The position numbers were made by a program, and so were the translations under genes. 64,000 nt of DNA from Eulemur rufifrons. Taxonomy: Eukaryota > Chordata > Mammalia > Primates > Lemuridae. The stretch covers positions 48,200,501 through 48,264,500 of the forward strand of contig NC_090989.1 in NCBI RefSeq assembly GCF_041146395.1, given 5' to 3'. Below are positions 35,470 through 48,282 of this stretch, one piece after another. The notes under the pieces are model-generated. The model searched no databases and was not told where the DNA came from. It saw only the letters and a program-made list of their open reading frames with translations. The number at the start of each line of letters is the position of its first letter. Position 1 is the stretch's first letter.

Positions 35470-37200
35470 ATTTTAATTATTTCTCCCTTGTGACTTTGTT
35501 TTTTGAATATTTGTGTTTTTTCCTCACCTCACCCCAACCTCTATTTTTATTATGTTGGCTATTGGTTTTTTTTTTCCAAAGAATCACTTTTTTATCCATT
35601 TATTAGTTTTTTAACTTATTATTTTATCAGTATCAATTCTTTTGTTATTTTATTTTATACTTTATTTTGAACTTTGTTGACCTATTTCTAAATTTTGAAA
35701 TTCAGTGTTTAATTACTTTATTTTTATTTTATTGATATATTTTACCATCTTACTGGCATAGGTATATAACTTTGATGTTATAAATGGTAAAAGATAATTT
35801 TCAGAGTAAGGCAAAGTCATAACTCTCACAGGGATATAATAATATACATGTGTTAGATATTTTACTTTACTAATTAATCAATGAGGAACCACAGATAATT
35901 ACAAATCGTTCACAGGAAAAGTCAAAACTTCATAATTTATATAGAATAAAGGAATGTTAAGGTTAATTACAAACAGAAACAAAATTTTTCTTCATAATGG
36001 GGAGAAAATTTGATCAAAATTCCACCTCATACGATATAGTTTTCATATCCATCAATTACTTGCAATTTAAAAAAATGTGCAAAATACCTCAAAGACAATT
36101 AACAGTGCTAGAATCAGACAGACAGAGATGATGTACTATAGACAATGCATAGATTTGCATTGAAGTATACATTTTTTTCTACAAAATAATATCAGTAAGT
36201 TTTAGACTTGTATGTTTAATTGACTTTCTTCACTTTTATTGGTATAGCTACAATAATTCTACTGATATAAGTAAATCAATAGCTTTAGAAATTAGATGGT
36301 TAATTTAGTTTTTGATTTTATTGTGTTTCATTGATACAAATATATATAGTTATAAATTTTTCTCTGAGTACTGCTTTATCTGTATCCCATATTCTAATAT
36401 CATTTTTAAATTATTGTCATTTTATAGAAATTTGTCAATTTTTGTTGTGTTTAATAGAGCATTTTAAAATAAATGCAGGTAAAGTCTTCTTTTTGATTTA
36501 GAAGTAATTTCCAATTTTATTGCATTGTGGTTAGAGAATCCTATTAGTACTGTTTCTATTTTCTTGAAAAAATTAAGGTATTTTTCTAGCTAGTATTGGG
36601 TATTTTTTCATAATGATTACATGTGCATTTGTATAACAAGTTTTTTTTTTTTATAACCAAACATCACAGTTCAATTTATTATCTATGAAGCTTACATATT
36701 ATATATGTTTCTTAGGTCTTCTGAATCCTTACTGACATTCCAGTATCATTTTTATTTTCATATTTATAGTATTAAAAGTACTTAAACTTATTCTATTGTT
36801 TTTTAGCTTTAAGTGATCAACTTTTATTCTCAGATAATAACTATACATCAGTCAGCAAGCCTTATCTGCTGTGAACTTTTTTCTTTCTTTTCCTCCTCCC
36901 ATTATTGTTACTTATTTTATTTCTGCATTGTCAGAGCATGTATTTCTTAATACTATTTTTTCATACTTACCTACATCTTCAAATACTAGTATCATGGTTA
37001 AATATATTTAATACTCAACTGCAAATCTTAGGTTGATCCTTCTGAAATTATTCCGTGGTTGTATACAGCTTATTTTCTGTTATATTTCTCAGGTAAAGCT
37101 CCTATAATCAACATTCTTGAGACTTTGCATGTTAATAAATGTCTATAGTCTTATACTTGAAGGATAGATTGACTGGATATAACATTTTTAAAAAATTTTA
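35470..37200 (-). mobile_element. Old L1 LINE fragments, antisense
   Basis: T-rich text resembling the reverse complement of L1 ORF2: CTCTGAGTACTGCTTTATC, TTGCATTGTGGTTAGAGAAT, TCTTAGGTCTTCTGAATCC and TTGAAGGATAGATTGACTGG. The clearest parts are 36330-36960 and 37090-37200. About 35760-36230 may be unrelated sequence between pieces. All frames are broken. Confidence 0.55.
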
Positions 37201-37639
37201 ATTTTAATTATTATGGCTACAACACAGAAATAATGAATATAAAATTTTTGACTCACATTTTATTTATGTAAAAATATTTTTGTTTAAAACTCTAGCAGAA
37301 ATCCAATTTTCTTTTCCTTATAAAAACTTGAATTTTTTCTGTACGTTTAAATAACATCTTCCCTTATTTTAAAATGCAACAATTTTAATTAGCTTGGTCT
37401 CAGAGTTGCTAATTTGGGGTCTATTTTCACAGGTATACAATATACCCTTTCTGTATGTAGTCTTCTTTTATTTCAGCAGTTATTGGTCCAGCAACTCTTT
37501 TCGAAAATGAACACACACTTGTATTATTATCTGACAACATAAAATACATGCCAAAAAAATGACATACCATTTCAACAAATCAGTTTATTGTTTATTCTTT
37601 CCACAAAGCTAGTTATGCCAATGTTAAAATGAGGGTGTT

Positions 37640-37860
37640 AATCAGTATCATGTACTATCAAAATTCACAGACACTGGAGTTAAACTACCTGAATTTAAAT
37701 ATTTGCCCTTCACTTTATTAGCTCTGCAATCTTGAGCAAGTTTCTGAACCTCTCTCTGCTTCAGTTTTATCAGCTATAAAATGAAGATAATAGTGCATGC
37801 CTCTTAATGTTTTTGTGAAATTAAATGAGATAATTCACAGATAATGCCTAAACACTGATA
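37640..37860 (+). mobile_element. MIR SINE, sense
   Basis: GAGTTAAACTACCTGAATTT, CTTGAGCAAGTTTCTGAACC, TGCTTCAGTTTTATCAGC and AAATTAAATGAGATAATTCA track the MIR consensus well. Confidence 0.8.
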
Positions 37861-38109
37861 AGCTTGATACCACAATATAATAAGGGTCACAGATATTTAT
37901 TTTCAGTTCAGATTTTAATGCACCCTATGGGCTCAAATCATCAGATAATTTCAGTATTCCATTCTTCGTGTAATCACGATATCCCTTTGTATAATATAAG
38001 GGATAGAGTGTCAGATAGTGGAAAGTACAGAGGAAATATGGCTTCTAGCCATGGATTTACAGTATGCTTGAATTCAGCTATGGATTACTTGGAAGATGGG
38101 CACCATACT

Positions 38110-38430
38110 TGATCCCTGATGGCCCACCTTTCCCACGACCCTTTCTTATTCTCTTTGCCTGGCTACCTTGTTCTTATTAAAAAATCAGGCTGAGCATTCT
38201 CTTCTTCAGCAGGCAATACCATCTCTATATGTATTAGGGGCTCCCATAATACCTTCTACTAACATCTAGCTTAATTCTCATTGTATTTTATGATGATGTT
38301 CTGATTACATGGCTGTTTCCCTCAGATGAGATTTATGGGAGAGGAGTGTATTTTTAAACTTGTTTCTGTAATGCCTGTTTTGTGATTGAACAATATATTT
38401 TTGTCTGACTTATATTCTTTAAAGAATGAT
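38110..38430 (+). mobile_element. L2 LINE remnant, sense
   Basis: GGGGCTCCCATAATACCTTC, ATCTAGCTTAATTCTCATTG and a stop-like GGCTGTTTCCCTCAGATGAG resemble the L2 3' region. Diverged. Confidence 0.5.
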
Positions 38431-39424
38431 TGTATGGGTAAAATGGAAAAATATCAGTAAAGTTTTCCCCAAAACACATCAAGTATAAAATATTTAATAA
38501 TTATAAATAATAGAACCCAGCTTTAGAGATTTGAATTGAAGGAATTGTGCCATTCAAAATATAAATAGATTCACCACTGTGCATAGAGGAATCAAGGACA
38601 TCCACTTAATTTTAATATTTCTTTTGAAACCAAACAACATTACTAGGATATCAAGTAGCTTTAAAAGATCTGAGTTACCTTTTTAAGAGGCAGTCACATC
38701 TCTAAGTGTTGGTTTATCATATTTTCATTTGCTGGAGAAACAAACAATTGGCTCTTCATTTTACCTTCCTCTGTGATTTGCATAAACACCCCAGAAACAC
38801 CCCAGAGCTCAGCTTAGTTCTGAGCTCTCTCAGCATTATCCAATTATACATGCAATTGTACATATCTACGTCCTGTTAACAAAAATGCAGCACCACCTTT
38901 TCTCCTATTTATGTAGGGTACAAACTTTCCATTAGTCATCTTATGCTTAAGATAAAAAGAAAAAATATGAAAGCTGTGGACAAAGGTTAAAAGTTGTACA
39001 GAAAGAAATCATTAGTGCCAATAATGTGAATTTTTTCCTTAGCATTTTCCATATCCCATCTGCATATTTTGCCCATTTCTAGCACATCTATAATCATCAT
39101 TATAGTGATATTCTAGCAGATTGGAGATCTGAGTATGGTATCTTAGAGAACAATTAGGAGATTGTAATAATATGAATTGCATTAACTCCCTATTTCTTAA
39201 TGAATAAAGTCTAGATTGCCTATATAAGAATTAGAGTATTATGTATATACTTTGAGTATGTATCTTATTTCTCTAATGTATTATTTCTGTAAGATTCTGC
39301 TCTCAAATCCCAGTACCTATCAAATGTTTATCCCTTCTTTAAGACACAGTTTCATGATACTTTTTCACTTCTAGCTTATAATTTTCTATTTTATAGTCAC
39401 CTCTTCATTATTTCTTATGTGGGA
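38431..39424. other. Unassigned non-coding stretch
   Basis: No family or gene recognised. A tandem repeat ACACCCCAGAA occurs twice at about 38786-38806. Confidence 0.45.
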
Positions 39425-39560
39425 ATTGCTATTAATTCATTTATTTATGAAACTCATATTTATTGGGGCTCCTATATGTAATGTGCAGCACTTGGTGACA
39501 GGGATTCCACGGGCAAATAGAAATAATATATTATCCCTGACTCTTGAAAGGTTCTAGGGA
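39425..39560 (-). mobile_element. L2 LINE 3' end, antisense
   Basis: TTCATTTATTTATGAAACTC, TATTGGGGCTCCTATATGT and TGGTGACAGGGATTCC resemble the reversed L2 tail. Confidence 0.5.
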
Positions 39561-40739
39561 AGCAATGAGTAGTCGATCAAAATTAGGTTTTCATCCATTT
39601 CTGGAATCATACCAGGCATGCAAAGAATGTCTTTCTCATTCTTGATAAAAGAATACTCTTTATCACCTCCCTGTCTCCACATTACCTTCTTAAAGAACCT
39701 ACATTTGGCTTCTTCTCAGAAAGCCTGTACTCCGAGCAACTGCTAAGTAGGCAGTGCAGTGGGTGACCCACAAATGTAACCACTGGGCCACAGGTATCCT
39801 CATGATCCCAGTGAGGGCAATACATTTCCTTTACCAGGATCTTTAAATTTGAACAAGGAATTGATTTAGTCTTTGTTGGCACTTGAATTACAAGATGATA
39901 AAAAGCAGGAAACTTATGTAGCCAGTCTTTGCTATGCTAAAGAAGAATCAGAGAAATAGCCACTGCTGAAAGAGAGAGGCTAACACACACAGACTTGGAG
40001 AGAGAAGTAATCTTGATTCTCAACTGATTCTACTCTTTGGCAGGCTTGGCTTCGTCTCCAGTATTCTGATACATTTTATATTTTGCTTAAGTTCTATGAG
40101 TTTGTGTGCCTCACTACCAAATGGTAACTTGACATTTATCAGATAGTAGGAAATAATAGACCTCTGGAAAAAATGGGGAACATTAAAGACAGTCAAAATT
40201 TCTTCATTTGAAGCAGAGGGATGGTCTTGGTTATGGGTGGTAAAACGCTTACTAAACTGGCTCCTGTATTTTTTTTTTGGTACATGCTAACATTAAGACT
40301 TAAAGGAAAGAGGCTTAAAGGAAAGGTTTGCCAGCCCAAAGAAAGGTATAACATTGCAAATATGAAAATATCCTATGAAAATCTCTGCCTAGGACCTATG
40401 TAAAATTCTGAAATTTCTGAAATCCAGATCAAGAAATCAGCTAAAGGATGCATTGAATTGCAGCTTCTGAATTCTCTGCCCTGTTATACATCTGTGGCAA
40501 ACTACCCAGTTAAGCAAAAAGTAGGATTCTAACTTTTGCAGTGACATGAGGAAGAAGCTGGAGGTGATGAAGGACTCCAATTTTACCAGATTATTTCACT
40601 TCATGTTCTTCTTATGGGTATTTCATGCTGAATAAAGTTGATAAGGTTTCCCAATGTAATGTATCTTCAGTGATTAGAATTCAGTATGAGCCCTGAGGGA
40701 TCTGGCATTCCCCACATATCATGAGAACAAATTCTAGAA
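39561..40739. other. Unassigned non-coding stretch
   Basis: No recognised repeat or gene. 40301-40330 contains a small duplication of AGGCTTAAAGGAAAG-like text. Confidence 0.4.
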
Positions 40740-41590
40740 CAGTTCATTGTTTTTCTGCCTGTGTTCATTATATCATTCACTCTTTTATTCATTAATCTCT
40801 TCATTCATCAATCTTCTTTTGAGCATTTAATGGGTTCTTGGCCTTCTTGTGAGTATAGATGATGTAATAATGAATAAAACAGTTTTTCTTCACAGAGTAT
40901 TCTAATGGGAGAGAGATTTCAGACAGTGATACAGTCTTTGAATGAAATAAAGTAATAGAAAGAAGGGATTGTGGAGTAGAGGAGACAATACATTATCTAG
41001 GGTGGTCAGAGAAGTTTTCTCTTGCAATGGGATAACTGCGCTGAGGCTTTAATAAGAAAGGGCCAATTATGCAAAAATTTTGGACAAAAGCATTCTAAGA
41101 AGAAGAAACAACAAGTGTGAAGATGCTGAGACAAGAACTGCTTAGTGTGTTTAACGGGCAGAAAGTTCAGAACAGCTAGGATCCAGCAAAAGATGATGAA
41201 CATTTAAAAATATTAGATCAAGGATATTAATAAAGTTAGATCATATACAGGCGTATAGGCCAAATTAGGCATTTAGATTTCACTACAACTGTGATTGCAA
41301 ATATATTAAAGAGTTGTAAGTAGAGAAGTAATGTGAATTCATTCAGGATTTAAGAAAGACACTCTACATACTTTGAGGAAGAGGAAATGAAGTGAAGCAA
41401 GGGAAGAAGTAGATTTTGCAATGTTCTAGGAGAAATGAGAGTGACTTGGGTTATAGTGGTGATGCTGAAAAGTGACCAGGAGAACAAACTGGATGTGTGG
41501 GAGAAGAAGAGGGAAGTGACCGAAAACATTTAGGTTTGTGGCCTGAGAATCTGTGTAGATACTGGTGTCATAAATTGATATTGGGAAGTA

Positions 41591-41824
41591 CAGGTTGAGT
41601 ATTCCTTATCTGAAATTCTTGGGACCGAAAATGCTTTGGATTTCAAATGTTTTTGCGTTTTGGAATATTTGCATTATACTTACAGGTTGAGCATGCCTAA
41701 TTCAAAAACCCTAAATCTGAAATGATCCAATGAGCATTTCCTTTGAGCATCATGTTGGTGCTCAAACTTTTGGATTTCAGAGCATTACGGCTTTCTTATT
41801 TTCAGATTAGGCATAATCAACCTG
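41591..41824 (+). mobile_element. Tigger-like MITE with repeated terminal motif
   Basis: Ends CAGGTTGAGTATTCCTTATC and, inverted, TAATCTGAAAATAAG-like to CAACCTG, with TA at both borders (41589-41590 and 41825-41826). The terminal inverted repeats pair over about 28 bp with few mismatches. A third copy of the end, TACAGGTTGAGCATGCC, lies inside at 41681. The family is familiar but its name is uncertain. Confidence 0.76.
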
Positions 41825-41859
41825 TATGAAGGAAAAGCAGATTCAAAGAATGGCTGTCA

Positions 41860-42220
<361 letters not shown>

Positions 42221-42902
42221 AGAACTGGGTTTTAGTTGCACAAGGCTTGGGATGCCGATTAGCAATACAAGTGTAACGGTTGAAGAGGCAATTGGATTTA
42301 TAGGTTTAGAGCTCAGGCACACATTTTGGGTACAGGGATAGATTTTGGAGTCATTAGCAAATAGATACTATTATAATCCAAGAGCAGAACTGAATGAGAA
42401 TATTTAGGTTAGTGAAAAATAAATAAGGATTGTGCTCTTGATCACTAAAGTGTATATAGTCAGGAAGAAAAGGAGAAGCCAGCAAAAGATATTATATAGT
42501 CAGAGAAGACTAGGGGAAAATGTATTTCAAGGTGTGTGGTCAATCATGTCAAATATTGCAGAAGAGAAGATAGAACTGATGATATGATTCAACAAGATGG
42601 ATGCCATAGTAACCTAAATTAAGAGATTAAAGCCCAAATTGAGTGGTCTTTAGAAGAGAACAGGAGGAGAGAAATGGAGAGAATGATTATAAACAAAGAA
42701 ATATTTTGAGGAATTTTGTACTGAAGAGTTGCAGAGGAATGCAGAGAAAAATCAGAGAAGGTTCTTATTTTAAAGATATAATAAGGGAAGTAAATTTGTA
42801 TTCTGATGGAATGATCCAGGGATGAGAGGGAAAGTGATGTTGTGGAAGGGGGGAATAACGGCAAAAGAGAAGACCCTGGGCAGGAAAGAAGGGATGGGAC
42901 CT

Positions 42903-43080
42903 GGAACGGCACTGTCCAGTAGAAATACAAGGTGAGCACATATATAATTTAAAGTTTTCTACCAACCACATTAAAGACATAAATAGAAACAAGTAAAACA
43001 AATAAAAGTAATTTTAACTATATTTAACCCAATATATCCAAAATATTATCATTTCAAAATGTATTAATATAAGATTTTTT
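42903..43080 (+). mobile_element. Probable DNA-transposon remnant
   Basis: GCACTGTCCAGTAGAAATAC, AAAGTTTTCTACCAACCACA and TTTAACCCAATATATCC are familiar from a widespread mammalian DNA transposon, probably hAT-related. Its 3' part ends where the L1 begins. Confidence 0.55.
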
Positions 43081-44090
43081 TATTTATTATTTCAAATGTT
43101 TACTTATTTACTTTTATTTCAGCATATTACAGGGGTACATATGTTTACATTACCTATATTGCCTTTGTCCCACCCAAGTCAGAGCTTCAACTGTGTCCAT
43201 ACCCCAGACGGTGCGCACCACACACATTAAGTATGAATATACTCATCCTCTTCTCCCCCCTCCCACCTGCCCTACACCTGATGAATGTTACTACTATATG
43301 AGCACTTAAGTGTTGATCAGTTAATACCAGTTTGATGGTGAGTACATGTGCTGCTTGTTTTTCCATTCTTGTGGTACTTCACTTAATAGAATGGGCTCCA
43401 GCTCTATCCAGGATAATACTAGAGGTACTAGATCACCATTGCTTTTTGTGGCTGAGTAGAACTCCATGGTATACATATACCACATTTTATTTATCCACTC
43501 ACATATTGATGGGCACTTTTGTTGTTTCCACATCTTTGCAATTGTGAATTGTGCTGCTATAAACATTCGAGTGCAGATGTCTTTTTATAGGATGTCTTTT
43601 TTCCTTTGGGCAGATGCCCAGTAATGGGATTGCTAAATCAAATGGTAGTTCTACTTTTGGTATCTCCATATTACTTTCCACAGAGGTTGCACTACTTTGC
43701 AGTCCCACCTGCAGTGTATGAGTGTTCCTATCTCTCTGCATCCATGCCAACATTTATTGTTTTTGAACTTTTTGAAAAAGGTCATTCTCACTGGAGATAA
43801 GTGATATCTTATTGTGGTTTTGATTTGCATTTCCCCGATGATTAGAGATGTTGAGCATTTTTTCATATGTTTGTTAGCCGTTAGTCTATCGTCTTTTGAA
43901 AAGTTTCTGTTCATGTCCTTTGCCCATTTTTTGATAGGGTTGTTTGGTTTTTTTTCTTGCTGATTTTCCTGTGTTCTAAATAGATTCTAGTTATCAGCCC
44001 TTTATTGGATGTGTAGCATGTGAATATTTTTTCCCCATTCTGTAGGTTGTCTGTTTGCTCTCATGATAGTTTCCTTGGCTATGCAAAATT
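43081..44090 (-). mobile_element. L1 LINE 3' segment: ORF2 C-terminus and 3' UTR
   Basis: Read on the minus strand, it encodes the broken C-terminal part of L1 ORF2p, with pieces such as [30 protein letters not shown] and KRHPIKRHLHSN in successive frames interrupted by stops and shifts, then a 3' UTR with TACATATGTACCCCTG-like text to an A-rich tail at 43072-43090. Product: a non-functional piece of the reverse transcriptase/endonuclease. Together with the next feature it forms an inverted L1. Confidence 0.9.
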
Positions 44091-44830
44091 ATGGAAAACA
44101 ATATTTCATGCAAATGGAAACCAAAAGAAAGCTGGCATAGCCAGATGATTTCAGATAACTTAGTCTTCAAATCAACAATGTAATGAAAGGACAAGATCAT
44201 CACTATGTAATGGTGAAGGGTACAATTCAACAAGAAGATATAACAGTTCTAAATATTTATGCAACTAACTCAGGTACACCCAGATTCATAAAGCAAATCC
44301 TATTGATCTAAACAAAATTATGAACAGCAACACCGTAATAGCCAGGGACTTCAACACCCCTCTGACAGAACAGGACAGATCCTCCAAACAGAAAATAAAG
44401 ACAGAAACAATGGACTTAAACAGAATTCTAGAACAAATGGGCCTGACTGACATTTATAGAACATTCTACCCCAAAACCACTGAATATACATTTTTCTCAT
44501 CAGCTCATGGGATATTTTCTAAGATTGACCATATTCTAGGCCACAAAGAATGTTTCAAAAAATTAAAAAAAATAGAAATTATACCATGTATCTTCTCAGA
44601 CCACAGTGGAATAAAACTGGAAATCAATTGCAGCAGAAACTCTCATTTCTACACAAAGTCATGGAAACTAAACAACCTTCTGTTGAATAATTATTGTGTT
44701 AAGGAGAACATTAAGATGGAAACCAAAAGATTCTTTGAACTAAATGATAAAGGAGACACAGGTTATTAAAATCTGTGGGACACTGCTAAAGCAGTCCTGA
44801 GAGGAAAAACACAGAGACAAGAGACCAAGA
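44091..44830 (+). mobile_element. L1 LINE inverted 5' segment: ORF2 endonuclease region
   Basis: Encodes ORF2p from an ANGNQKKAG-like start through the endonuclease C-terminal half and linker. A 149-codon open stretch (44320-44769) includes ARDFNTPL (GDFN in active copies, so G to R), TEYTFFSSAHGIFSKIDHIL and SDHSGIKLEI. A stop follows at 44767, after which CTAAAGCAGTCCTGAGAGG continues the L1. The segment lies opposite to the 3' segment and meets it at about 44090. The reverse-transcriptase core is absent. Not functional. Confidence 0.9.
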
Positions 44831-46529
44831 AACCCAGATAGATTGAGAGAATAACTTTGGTTCCAGTTATCAGTTCTAATCCTTTTTCAAGTCTGCTTTT
44901 CTTGGTTTTGGGTTCTAAGATATAGTCCTTATCCTGCCACTAAATAAATTACTCCCATTTTATTATCTTAGTTTAGTGATTTCTGTGATTTGTAGCCCTG
45001 CCTCCCTCATAGATAAAGATAATGAGGTCTAGAATTTAACGTGGATTAAATTAATGTGGAGGCTAGTTGTAAAAAACTACTCACAAAGGGTGACTGAGGA
45101 GAGAGACTTAATAGGTGGTCATGGAACATAATATACTCATAACTACATTTCAATATTATTTTAAAATATATTTATTTATTCACCCAATTTATACATTGCT
45201 TTTTTTGAAAAAAGAGAAAATACAAAAGACAAAATAAGAAAATAAAAATCACTCATAACTCCAATAACTACTATTTTCTTTTTGGTATATTATTTATTGA
45301 ATGCAAATGTATCTCTGGTCATAAAATAGCTTCTTTTTCACAAATATCAGAGAAGCGATTCTTTCAATTATTGTAGAAATACATCCATGTAAAGGAATTC
45401 TCTCGTTCTCTTTGCCTCCTTTACTTCATACTACTTCTTTCTTTATTTCATTTTCAAAGAGAAGTGTTATTCAACCTTTGTTCCCTGAACTTTCTTCATT
45501 GCATCTCTTCAAAATACCATGGAACTGCTGGCATACTCTTGAACTCTCAGTGAGAAATTGCACTCGGGCTCTTGGAATTGCTATCCTGCATGGAGATAGA
45601 GATGCTGCTGTCCAGGAGATTTCTAGACTAATCACATTTTTAATTTCTTCAGCATTGAGCAATGTTTCCTTGGGAGCTCCTCTAATGCCCCAGCTTAGAG
45701 ATAGCTTCTGGAACTTGAGGCCAGCTCATCAGAGCTGTCACTGTAATAGCAACAACCTAAACAGAATCTTGGAAAAGAAGAAAGCAAGCTTTGCAGCATT
45801 TACCCTGGGTTTCTGCAAAGGCTCTTCTTCTGGGTGAAATAATTAGTTTGGGGCATTACCTGTTGACAAAACAGCATCCTAAGAAGCTGGAGTTAAATGC
45901 CAGAGACTTCTGAAAACAGAGGGAAGATAAGCCTCAATTGCAAGGTCCTTATTTTTGGCAGCTTCTGTAGTTACGTGATGGGAAGAGAAATTTTCCCTAG
46001 ACTTAGCACTGTGATGAGCATGGACTGTGAGATCTTTTGAGAATAAGTCAATTTTCTGCTGCTACAATGGGCTAAAATAATGCTACCTATTCACCAGCCC
46101 AGAGAGAAATTTGATTTTGTTTTTATTAGACTGAAACCTCTCTTGATACTCACAGTGAGTCCATAGGGGAGCAGTAGCACAACATGTATCTGCTTCTTCA
46201 ATTTAGGAAATCTTGCTGTATATGTAATGGGGTGGCTGAAATGGGTTTTTATAGAAGCCACATATATACATAAAAAGCCAAGTATGTTTTTCTCATCTAC
46301 CTTTTCATCAGCTATCTGTCTTACTTTCTCAAACTTGTCTGTATACATGTCAAAACAGCACAATTTATTCCAAATCATCCACATTTGTTTTCCATTTGCT
46401 AAAGATCCATCTACCTGAAAGTGATAGTTTATGGTTGTGTATATGGGACTCCTCTTACCCTGAGTGCTTTTCTTATGTCTTCAACAAATAAAATACTAGC
46501 TGAAATTTATTGAGAATCTATGTATTTAT
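44831..46529. other. Unassigned non-coding stretch
   Basis: No repeat firmly recognised. A 141-codon open frame at 45412-45837 has no recognised motif, signal or splice context and was not called a gene. Confidence 0.45.
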
Positions 46530-46665
46530 TATATTGTCTACTAGAATGTTTCATGAGATCAGGGACCACCTCTGCTTTTTGACCCCAAATCACTGATACT
46601 TGTCACAAGTATTGACAATTGGCCCATAGAAGGTGCTCCAAAAATATTTATTAAATCAACAAACT
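46530..46665 (+). mobile_element. L2 LINE 3' end, sense
   Basis: TACTAGAATGTTTCATGAGA, TCAGGGACCACCTCTGC and GAAGGTGCTCCAAAAATATT, then TATTAAATCAAC, match the terminal L2 sequence. Confidence 0.68.
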
Positions 46666-46669
46666 ATTT

Positions 46670-46850
46670 GCACTCATGCCTTAAAACACTCTTGCATAAA
46701 TATTACTGTATTTATTTTATAAAAAGGGAAACCAAGGCTCAGAAAAATTAAGTAACTATCCAAAAATCATACAATGAATGAGTCAGGAAAGAGCGGGGCT
46801 TCAAAGCCAGGTTTGTTCACCTCCATCATCCTCTCACCCCATCCTACTGT
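46670..46850 (-). mobile_element. MIR SINE, antisense
   Basis: GGGAAACCAAGGCTCAGAAA, AATTAAGTAACTATCC and GCTTCAAAGCCAGG in reverse MIR order. Confidence 0.62.
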
Positions 46851-47607
46851 GCTTCTTCAAATACAGCTTTGATGAGAAAGTCAACTATTTTTCTGACAGG
46901 TTTTCATAGCTAATTGCATGCTTCATACCTTTTAAGAATGCTGAGCACAAGCTGTCATTGCCATTCAAAAATTAGGGAAAGTGAGATACTTGCTGATTTT
47001 TCTCACTTAATTAACTCAGACACACAAAAGCAGTTTTATGTTAACGTGTTAACTTCGTTGTTTTGGTTTAAGTTTGCTTTGGAAACTGAGTCAACTACTC
47101 CCTTTTCCCTGGGCTTTTCCAATAAGCTTGTCCTATTGCTCTATTCATGACATCCTGCTAGAAAGACCCACTTTCTAGGTGGCTATGATGGTAGGAGATC
47201 TCCGTAAGTTTCCATGTTGGTAACAGGGTTTGACCTGTAGTCTCTTAGGGAAGATATCCTGAAAAACTCTCACCTTTTAATTAGCAGAATGTGGTCTGAT
47301 TAAGATTCCTTTTTCATTATAATTTCATAAAATCCTTGCTATGAAAAAATAATAAAATACACTAAGACACCTAGATATCAGAGACCTCACCACCATCCAG
47401 CTACTACATTTCATTTTTCTCTGTTGAATTCCTACATTGCTTGCATTTTAAATTCTGTTCCCCTTCAGGCCATTCACATCTTTTGAATATCACTTATGTG
47501 TATCCTACTTTCTCAGGCCCACCACATTTCCACGTTAGTTTTTGATGTGTTTAGTTTTGCTACCCTCTCTCCCCTCCTCTCTCTTGGATTCTTCTTTAAA
47601 AGGAATA

Positions 47608-47608
<1 letters not shown>

Positions 47609-47652
<44 letters not shown>

Positions 47653-47716
47653 TTTATATATATAATGTGTGTGTGTGTATATATATATATATATAAAATG
47701 TGTATATATATATATT
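47609..47716. repeat. Palindromic TA/CA/TG/TA microsatellite
   Basis: (TA)n followed by (CA)n (about 47610-47651), a short centre TTATATATATAA, then (TG)n and (TA)n (about 47664-47696). The two arms are near-perfect reverse complements, so the locus can fold into a long hairpin or cruciform. Confidence 0.95.
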
Positions 47717-47822
47717 TATTTATTTAATTTGAAGCTTGGAGAATATCTTTGGCAGGAATAAAAGGCTGTTAGCTATTACTCCATCAACACTAAAAAATAA
47801 CACCACCAATTGCACCAGCAAA

Positions 47823-47851
47823 ACACATATACACACACACACTCACACACG
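47823..47851. repeat. (CA)n microsatellite, imperfect
   Basis: ACACATATACACACACACAC followed by TCACACAC. Confidence 0.85.
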
Positions 47852-47983
47852 TTTCATGTGCAAAAGAGATTTGCAGACATTGTAGTATGGCTTATTTCTT
47901 AGATAACTTTTTTTTTCTTATTACATTTCCATTTTTGGCTACTATCACCAAAAATGATTTTTGAAATTATTATGTCCTTTATT

Positions 47984-48003
47984 CTCCTCCTCCTCCTCCT
48001 TCT
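47984..48003. repeat. (CTC)n microsatellite
   Basis: About six CTC units, followed by TTCTTGC. Responsible for an arginine run in the antisense frame. Confidence 0.9.
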
Positions 48004-48264
48004 TGCAATGCTTTCATCTTTCTCATTGTTCCTTATTCTTTCTCCCACTGCACTTTGGAGTATCCAAAATGGATAGATCATGTTAAGAGCATTCGGATTT
48101 TGCTGCATTTTGTTTCCCCAGGAGCCAGGAAGAGAACTGCTTGTTGTTCTAGTATTTTCATTAAGGTGAACACACCAAACTGAGAGAAAAAATATTAATG
48201 CCTATAGTCTAGTTTCTATATGACTGTTGACATTCTGATTTTATCTTGTTTCTCCAGATATCCC

Positions 48265-48282
48265 TTTTTTTTTTTTTTTTTT
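48265..48282. repeat. T18 homopolymer
   Basis: An isolated run of 18 T with no SINE attached on either side. Confidence 0.9.

Noticed and set aside
45412..45837. 141-codon plus-strand frame
   Set aside because: Has an overlapping antisense frame, no recognised domain, and no splice or promoter context. A frame of this length is expected by chance in 64 kb.
47496..47727. Tyrosine-isoleucine repeat peptides
   Set aside because: Frames through the TA/CA microsatellite.
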